Assembly (NCBI GenBank): GCA_019119085.1
Contig: DWXT01000201.1
Coordinates: 1-8,884 of the forward strand
From: Flavonifractor avistercoris
GTDB lineage: Bacteria > Bacillota > Clostridia > Oscillospirales > Oscillospiraceae
Reading direction: 5' to 3'
Length of the DNA stretch: 8,884 bases
The position numbers and the translations under genes are program-made. Below are positions 5,238 to 8,884 of this stretch, one piece after another (positions within the stretch are counted from its first letter, which is position 1; the number at the start of each line of letters is the position of its first letter). The notes under the pieces were generated by a model, which had not been told where the DNA came from, did not search any database, and was given only the letters and a program-made list of their open reading frames with translations.

Positions 5238-6638
5238 ATGGTGAATACCCTCTATCTCTCCGAGACGGAGCTGCGCACCCGGGGCGGCGCCCTGGATCGG
5301 ATGCTGGACAGCCTCTTTGACAACGGCATCCTGCTGGATCGGGACTGCCGGATCCTCTATATCACCGCGTCGGATCAGAAGGAGCTGATCGGGCAGCATG
5401 TCTCCGTCATCGACCAGGTCTCCCCCTTTGAGGCGGTGCTCCGCTCCGGCCGGCCCCAGCTGGATCTGCTGCTGGAGCTCCACGGCCGGCAGTGCCTGTC
5501 CAGCCTTTTCCCCGTCTCCGACGGGGAGGGGATCATCGGCGTAGTGGGCACCATCACGGTGCGCAGCCTGGCCCGGCTCAAGCGGGTGGCCACCCGCATC
5601 AGCGACCAGGACGAGGGCTTTCAGGGGCTCTACCGGGGGCTGTCCCGCATCGACAGCGGCTACAACCTGGAGGATTTCCGGGGGGAGAGCCCCGCGGTGA
5701 AGGATCTGCTGGAAAAGGCCCGCAAGGCGGCCAACAGCGGGGAGAGCGTGCTGATCCTGGGGGAGACGGGCACCGGCAAGGAGATCATCGCCGGCGGCAT
5801 CCACGCCGAGCGCCACCGGGGCCGCCCCGCCCCCTACGTCACCATCAACTGCACCGCCATTCCGGCGCAGCTGATGGAGGCGGAGCTCTTCGGCCATGAG
5901 AAGGGCGCCTTCACCGGGGCCACCGAGACCCGCCTGGGCAAGTTCCAGCTGGCGGGGGACGGGGATATCCTGCTGGACGAGATCGGGGACATGGATCTGA
6001 ACATGCAGTCCAAGCTGCTGCGGGTGCTGGAGTCCCGGGAGTTTGAGCGGGTGGGCGGCCGGGAGAGCATCCCCCTGCGGGCGGGGATCATCGCCTCCAC
6101 CAACCAGAACCTGCTGGCCATGAGCGAGCGGCGGGCCTTCCGGGCGGATCTCTACTACCGCCTGTCCGCCATTGAGCTCTACCTGCCCCCGCTGCGGGCC
6201 AGGCCGGAGGACATCCCCATGCTCATTGACCACCTGTGCGCCCAGAAGGGGGGCCGCCTCCACCTCACCTCCCAGGCCATGCTCTATCTCCAGCGGTACG
6301 CCTGGCCGGGCAACGTGCGCCAGCTGAAAAACCTGGTGGGCCGCTGGCTGGTGTTCTACGACGGGGTGCTGATCACCGGGGAGCGGGTGGTGACCGAGCT
6401 GACCGTCGGCCAGCGCAGCTATAACGAGGCCTTCGGGGTTTCCGATCCCCTGGCCGGGCCGGCGCCGGAGGCCCCCGCAGGCACCGCCGGGCCGCCCCGC
6501 ACCCTGGCGGAGCAGGAGCGGGCCGCCGTGGAGGGGGCCCTGGCCTGGGCGGGGGGCAACCGCTCGATGGCCGCCCGGGCGCTGGGGATCTCCCGCACCG
6601 CCCTCTACCAGAAGCTGGAACGGTTCCGGCTGCTGTGA
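5238..6638 (+). CDS. PAS-containing sigma-54-dependent transcriptional activator
   Basis: This is a complete 466-residue enhancer-binding protein. Residues 10-110 form a PAS-like sensor (MLDSLFDNGILLDRDCRILYI onward). A linker follows, then the AAA+ domain with Walker A GETGTGK (175-181), the sigma-54-contacting GAFTGA loop (223-228), Walker B ILLDEIG (244-250) and arginines in FRADLYYRL (301-309). GNVRQLKN (358-365) leads to a Fis-type helix-turn-helix at about 436-463 (NRSMAARALGISRTALYQKL). A Pro/Ala-rich linker lies near residues 404-422. There is no receiver domain, so it is likely to sense a small molecule directly. The start follows AGGTGG at five bases. It is divergent from the hydrolase operon and its sigma-54 promoter, which makes that operon the probable target. 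The ligand is likely the hydrolase substrate or a related aromatic, by inference. Confidence 0.93.
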   Translation: MVNTLYLSETELRTRGGALDRMLDSLFDNGILLDRDCRILYITASDQKELIGQHVSVIDQVSPFEAVLRSGRPQLDLLLELHGRQCLSSLFPVSDGEGIIGVVGTITVRSLARLKRVATRISDQDEGFQGLYRGLSRIDSGYNLEDFRGESPAVKDLLEKARKAANSGESVLILGETGTGKEIIAGGIHAERHRGRPAPYVTINCTAIPAQLMEAELFGHEKGAFTGATETRLGKFQLAGDGDILLDEIGDMDLNMQSKLLRVLESREFERVGGRESIPLRAGIIASTNQNLLAMSERRAFRADLYYRLSAIELYLPPLRARPEDIPMLIDHLCAQKGGRLHLTSQAMLYLQRYAWPGNVRQLKNLVGRWLVFYDGVLITGERVVTELTVGQRSYNEAFGVSDPLAGPAPEAPAGTAGPPRTLAEQERAAVEGALAWAGGNRSMAARALGISRTALYQKLERFRLL

Positions 6639-6650
6639 GCGCAAAAAAGA

Positions 6651-6677
6651 GCCCCGGACGGCTTTGCCGTCCGGGGC
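6651..6677. terminator. Intrinsic terminator between convergent activator and hpf genes
   Basis: A 12-bp perfect stem, GCCCCGGACGGC (6651-6662) with GCCGTCCGGGGC (6666-6677), encloses a TTT loop. Read on the minus strand, the stem is followed almost at once by a TTTTTT run, making it a strong terminator for hpf. On the plus strand it is followed by a shorter TTTT tract a few bases on, and it can also end the activator transcript 12 bases after its stop codon. Confidence 0.85.
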
Positions 6678-6703
6678 ACGGTTTTACGCAGGGATTATGT
6701 GTC

Positions 6704-7252
6704 TCAGGTGTCGTCCTCAATGAGGCCGTAGCCGCCGTCGTTGCGCTTGTAGACCACGGCGAAGGAGCCGTCGTCGTCGGCGTTCTTGAAGGCGAAGAAG
6801 GTGTGATCCACCAGGTTCATCTGGAGCACCGCCTCCTCCACCGTCATCAGCTTGATGGGGAAGCGCTTGGTGCGGACGATCCGGAACTCCTCCTCTTCCT
6901 CCCCCTCGGGGGCGAAGGAGGACATCTCCTCCACATCCACCGAACGGGAGAAGGCGTCCTGGCGCAGGCGCTTCTCCAGCCGGGCCTTGTTCTTGCGCAG
7001 CTGCCGCTCCACGGAGGAGACCGCGGCGTCGATGGTGGCAAACATATCGGAGGTGCTCTCGGCCACACGGATGATGGTGCCGCCGGAGCGGATGGTCAGC
7101 TCCACGTTGTTGCGGCCCTTCTCCACGCTGAAGACCACGGCGGCCTCCGTATCCGCCTTAAAATAACGGTCTAATTTGCCCACCTTTTTCTCCGCGTAGG
7201 CGTGAACCTTGTTGGGCAGGTTGACCTTTTTGTCTGTGAACACGAACTTCAT
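6704..7252 (-). CDS. hpf: Ribosome hibernation-promoting factor, long form
   Basis: The 182-residue protein has the two domains of long HPF. The N-terminal S30AE domain covers about 1-100, and its basic stretch RKNKARLEKRLR lies at the end. An acidic linker with EGEEEEE follows (about 116-122). The C-terminal domain begins at FRIVRTKRFPIKLMTVEEAVLQMNL (123-147) and ends NDGGYGLIED. In Firmicutes the N-domain binds the 30S decoding region and the C-domain dimerises, joining two ribosomes into inactive 100S particles in stationary phase or stress. The length is typical (about 180-190). The ATG at 7252 is preceded by GAAGGAG at about nine bases. It is a single-gene unit with its own promoter and terminator, so its position beside the activator genes says nothing about them. 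Confidence 0.96.
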   Translation of the reverse strand: MKFVFTDKKVNLPNKVHAYAEKKVGKLDRYFKADTEAAVVFSVEKGRNNVELTIRSGGTIIRVAESTSDMFATIDAAVSSVERQLRKNKARLEKRLRQDAFSRSVDVEEMSSFAPEGEEEEEFRIVRTKRFPIKLMTVEEAVLQMNLVDHTFFAFKNADDDGSFAVVYKRNDGGYGLIEDDT

Positions 7253-7323
7253 AGTTTTCAGCTCCTTCCACCCTCCGGGGAGGGTTATGGTACAGCGGGC
7301 GGCTGGCCGTCCTCTGTATGTTG

Positions 7324-7352
7324 ATTATACCACGAAGTCAGCCGGTTGTCAC
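7324..7352 (-). promoter_or_regulatory. Sigma-A promoter of hpf
   Basis: On the minus strand, GTGACA (7352-7347) and a perfect TATAAT (7329-7324) are separated by 17 bp. The start would be near 7317, giving a leader of about 65 nt. A short hairpin, ACCCTCC/GGAGGGT (7270-7285), precedes the ribosome binding site. Confidence 0.8.
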
Positions 7353-7382
7353 AGCTTATTTTGTGAATTTTTCCGATTCGAA

Positions 7383-7790
7383 TCAATTGCTGCCGCAGGA
7401 GCCGTGGCCGCAGTCGTGGTCATGGTGATGGCCGCAGTCATGGCCCTCGCCGTGGTCGTGGTGGGCGCAGACGGTGTCGGGGTCGTAGCTCAGCCGGCCG
7501 GCCAGCAGGGCCTCCACCTGGGCGTCGGCGCCGCCGGAGGCGCCGGGGTAGAGCTGGATGCCGGCCTGGGCCAGGGCGTTCCGGGCTCCGCCGCCGATGC
7601 CGCCGCAGATCAGGGCGTCCACCCCGTACTCCCGCAGGAAGCCGGCCAGGGCGCCGTGGCCGTTGCCGTTGGTGTCCACCACCTGGCTGGACACCACCCG
7701 GCCGTCCTCCACCTCATAGAGCTTGAACTGCTCCGTGTGGCCGAAGTGCTGGAACACCTGTCCGTTTTCATAGGTTACCGCGATTTTCAT
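7383..7790 (-). CDS. NifX/NifB-family metal-cluster-binding protein with His/Cys-rich tail
   Basis: The 135-residue protein starts MKIAVTYENGQVFQHFGHTEQFKLYEVEDG and has ALICGGIGGGARNALAQAGI in its middle. Both are typical of the dinitrogenase iron-molybdenum cofactor domain (PF02579), a ribonuclease H-like fold. Residues 108-132 form a tail with nine histidines and four cysteines, suited to binding metal such as iron, nickel or zinc. Such proteins are common in anaerobes without nitrogenase, and the exact job is unknown. Two ATGs compete: the first (7799-7797, MIEMKIAV) directly abuts AAGGAGG. The second at 7790 has proper spacing of about nine bases and is chosen. The start codon lies one base after the stop of the DUF134 gene, so translation is probably coupled. 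No clear terminator follows; a GATTCGAATC palindrome overlaps the stop codon. Confidence 0.85.
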   Translation of the reverse strand: MKIAVTYENGQVFQHFGHTEQFKLYEVEDGRVVSSQVVDTNGNGHGALAGFLREYGVDALICGGIGGGARNALAQAGIQLYPGASGGADAQVEALLAGRLSYDPDTVCAHHDHGEGHDCGHHHDHDCGHGSCGSN

Positions 7791-7791
7791 C

Positions 7792-8187
7792 TCAATCATC
7801 CTCCTTATATTGAATGGGCCGATGGCAGGTTCCGCAGCCGCAGCGCCCCCGTGGGCAGTCCCGCCGGGCGCAGTCCCGGCCGGCGCACCCCGCCGCATGG
7901 GGGCACAGCTCGTAGCTGCCGCCGGCGACCACCAGCTCCCGCCCCTCCACCAGGGCCAGGGCCAGCTTGCGCCGGGCGGCGTCGTACACCTGCTGCACGG
8001 TGGAGCGGGCCACCCCCATCTGCCCGGCGCACTCCTCCTGGGTGCAGCCCAGCAGATCCAGCAGGCGGATGGCCTCCAGCTCCTCCAGGGCCAGCGCCAC
8101 ACTGCCCTCCGCCGCCCCGTCCAGGGGGCCGAAGCGGCTGCACCGGGGCAGGGCGCAGATGCGGCGGCATTTCTTGGGCCTGGGCAT
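7792..8187 (-). CDS. DUF134 family DNA-binding protein, cysteine-rich
   Basis: The 131-residue protein begins MPRPKKCRRI, the classic opening of DUF134 (PF02001), with a CX3CX4C group at residues 7-16. LEELEAIRLLDLLG is followed by a sigma-70 region-4-like helix-turn-helix at about 48-80 (TQEECAGQMGVARSTVQQVY). The C-terminal part holds seven cysteines between 95 and 121, including CGCGTC. These residues could bind a metal or an iron-sulfur cluster and make the protein a sensor. Members are usually encoded beside NifX/NifB-like proteins, as here, where the next start codon follows after a single base. The start has GGAGGAG six bases upstream. It probably regulates this two-gene operon, possibly through the palindrome just downstream of the promoter. 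Family call firm, regulatory role inferred. Confidence 0.88.
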   Translation of the reverse strand: MPRPKKCRRICALPRCSRFGPLDGAAEGSVALALEELEAIRLLDLLGCTQEECAGQMGVARSTVQQVYDAARRKLALALVEGRELVVAGGSYELCPHAAGCAGRDCARRDCPRGRCGCGTCHRPIQYKEDD

Positions 8188-8228
8188 GGGATCTCCTCCG
8201 TTTCTGGCTGTGCGCGGCTGTGTCGCGC

Positions 8229-8253
8229 GAATAAACCGCTGTGTGGTTTATTC
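8229..8253. repeat. 9-bp inverted repeat in the DUF134 leader, candidate operator
   Basis: GAATAAACC at 8229-8237 and GGTTTATTC at 8245-8253 are exact reverse complements with a seven-base spacer. The element lies immediately downstream of the predicted start (about 8257 on the minus strand), a position where a bound repressor would block transcription. It could instead form a hairpin in the leader RNA. Autoregulation by the DUF134 protein is a guess from position. Confidence 0.5.
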
Positions 8254-8263
8254 ATCAGATCGT

Positions 8264-8291
8264 ATTATAGCACGTTTCTGGCATATGTCAA
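8264..8291 (-). promoter_or_regulatory. Consensus sigma-A promoter of the DUF134/NifX-like operon
   Basis: On the minus strand a perfect TTGACA (8291-8286) and a perfect TATAAT (8269-8264) are separated by 16 bp. This is the strongest sigma-A promoter in the window, and such a promoter is usually held down by a repressor. The inverted repeat just downstream fits that idea. Confidence 0.85.
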
Positions 8292-8466
8292 TAATATGGC
8301 TTACTTCACTCAAACAGCGCGTTAATCTGCTCGAATCCGCATTAAGTAAAACCTTAACGTGTTTATTTACGAAAATTTCATATGTTCTTCATATTTAGCA
8401 TTCTGCCACAATGGTTTTGCATGGAACAGCGCGTCCCTTTCCCGCGGATTTCGGTGAGTATGCCCA
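8292..8466. other. AT-rich intergenic spacer with no recognised gene
   Basis: This stretch is much richer in A and T than the genes around it and has no credible coding frame. It separates the divergent promoters of the DUF134 operon and the HPr-like gene. A 10-bp direct repeat, AACAGCGCGT, occurs at 8313-8322 and 8425-8434, and TTAAG/CTTAA arms lie near 8342-8357. I see no RNA family that I can name. Confidence 0.4.
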
Positions 8467-8495
8467 TTGTATTTTGCCGCCGGCTATATTATACT
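8467..8495 (+). promoter_or_regulatory. Putative sigma-A promoter of the HPr-like gene
   Basis: TTGTAT at 8467-8472 and TATACT at 8490-8495 are 17 bp apart, inside the AT-rich stretch CTATATTATACTT. The start would be near 8502, leaving a very short leader in front of AAGGAGG at 8510-8516. Confidence 0.6.
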
Positions 8496-8524
8496 TTAGC
8501 CATCCCATAAAGGAGGTATGATTT

Positions 8525-8776
8525 ATGGTTTTCGATATCAAGTTTGACTCCATCGCGGAGCTGGCCACGTTCCAGCAGCTGGCCCTCCAGGCGGATAAGC
8601 CCGTATATATTGCCAATGAGGACGACACCATCCGGGTGGACGCCCGCTCTTTCCTGGGGCTTTTCACGCTGGACTTCTCCAAGCCGCTGAAGGTGGTCAC
8701 CGATTCCCTGTACGTGATGCGCCGCCTGGAAATCCGGCAGCGCGAGCGGGAGAACACCACTGCTTCGATCCGCTGA
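8525..8776 (+). CDS. HPr-like protein lacking the catalytic histidine
   Basis: The 83-residue protein resembles the HPr fold of the phosphotransferase system. VDARSFLGLFTLDFSKPLKV (38-57) matches the HPr segment around regulatory Ser46 (KSIMGVMSLG type), with S42 in that place. The phosphorylatable His15 motif (HARPA) is absent; the equivalent stretch reads AELATFQQLA, and the whole protein contains no histidine. It therefore cannot pass phosphate from enzyme I to sugar permeases. By analogy with Bacillus Crh it could act in regulation, but similar histidine-free HPr-like proteins are common in Clostridia and uncharacterised. The basic C-terminal tail (RRLEIRQRERE) extends past the usual fold. 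The start at 8525 is fixed by AAAGGAGG at eight bases; an ATG at 8518 is out of frame. It appears to be monocistronic. Confidence 0.75.
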   Translation: MVFDIKFDSIAELATFQQLALQADKPVYIANEDDTIRVDARSFLGLFTLDFSKPLKVVTDSLYVMRRLEIRQRERENTTASIR

Positions 8777-8796
8777 ACTTCAGAGAACGGGAACCC

Positions 8797-8823
8797 GGGG
8801 GCCATCCGACGGAGGGCCCCCTT
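8797..8823 (+). terminator. Probable terminator after the HPr-like gene
   Basis: GGGGGCC (8797-8803) pairs with GGCCCCC (8815-8821). Inside, after one mismatch, three more pairs close a GAC loop. The T-tract is short (CTTAG), so termination may be partial. It lies 20 bases after the stop codon. Confidence 0.6.
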
Positions 8824-8884
8824 AGTCATGTCCGGCGCCGGAGTGTGCCGGCGGAGCAAAAAGGAGGATCCCCGGCCTGTACAT

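Noticed and set aside
5202..6644. 480-codon minus-strand open frame opposite the PAS-type activator
   Set aside because: The plus-strand frame has all enhancer-binding protein motifs; the opposite frame shows only compositional bias.
7791..8255. Upstream extension of the NifX-like gene to an ATG at 8255
   Set aside because: It would run out of frame through the whole DUF134 gene, giving Ala/Pro-rich nonsense; the coupled start at 7790 has a correctly spaced ribosome binding site.
8828..8884. Open frame starting at ATG 8828 and running off the right edge
   Set aside because: No ribosome binding site precedes it, it overlaps the region just after a terminator, and an AAGGAGG near 8861 suggests the true next gene starts beyond the window.
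8877..8884. CTGTACAT at the right edge resembling the arms of the 5191-5229 repeat
   Set aside because: Only eight bases are visible, and such a match is expected by chance often enough that no shared operator can be claimed.

Overview
The window looks like a chromosomal segment from a high-GC, anaerobic Gram-positive of the Clostridia, most plausibly an Oscillospiraceae-type gut bacterium such as the Flavonifractor/Intestinimonas/Lawsonibacter group. That placement is an inference from several things: strong AGGAGG ribosome binding sites, GC-rich codon use, a long-form hibernation factor, the DUF134/NifX-like gene pair and a clostridial HPr-like protein. I see no rRNA, tRNA, CRISPR array, insertion sequence or phage gene.

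Left part (1-3727): the 3' end of a sigma-54 activator gene, with a Fis-type helix-turn-helix, is followed by a regulatory region. This region holds three 16-bp palindromic elements and a near-consensus sigma-54 promoter (GG-N10-GC). It drives a three-gene operon: a CitMHS-family carboxylate transporter, an AtuA/DUF1446 protein, and a separate small AtuA-type ferredoxin-fold protein. A long, nearly perfect bidirectional terminator closes the operon.

Middle part (3742-6677): a second, complete sigma-54 activator with a PAS-like sensor domain is divergent from a two-gene minus-strand operon. That operon encodes a DAPG/phloretin hydrolase-like carbon-carbon hydrolase, with the expected zinc ligands visible, and a four-helix membrane protein of unknown role. 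It has its own sigma-54 promoter in the divergent intergenic region, so the window appears to contain two neighbouring, independently sensed sigma-54 catabolic modules that converge on one terminator.

Right part (6651-8884) is mostly housekeeping. It holds long-form hpf on the minus strand with a good sigma-A promoter, then a tightly coupled minus-strand DUF134 regulator and NifX-like metal-cluster protein with a consensus promoter and a palindromic candidate operator. An AT-rich spacer follows, and then a plus-strand HPr-like protein that has no histidine.

The most interesting system is the pair of sigma-54 circuits. One probably controls uptake and use of a carboxylate through a minimal split-AtuA pathway. 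The other controls an aryl-ketone hydrolase that may act on a polyphenol such as a dihydrochalcone or acylphloroglucinol. The substrates are inferred and not proven by the sequence.
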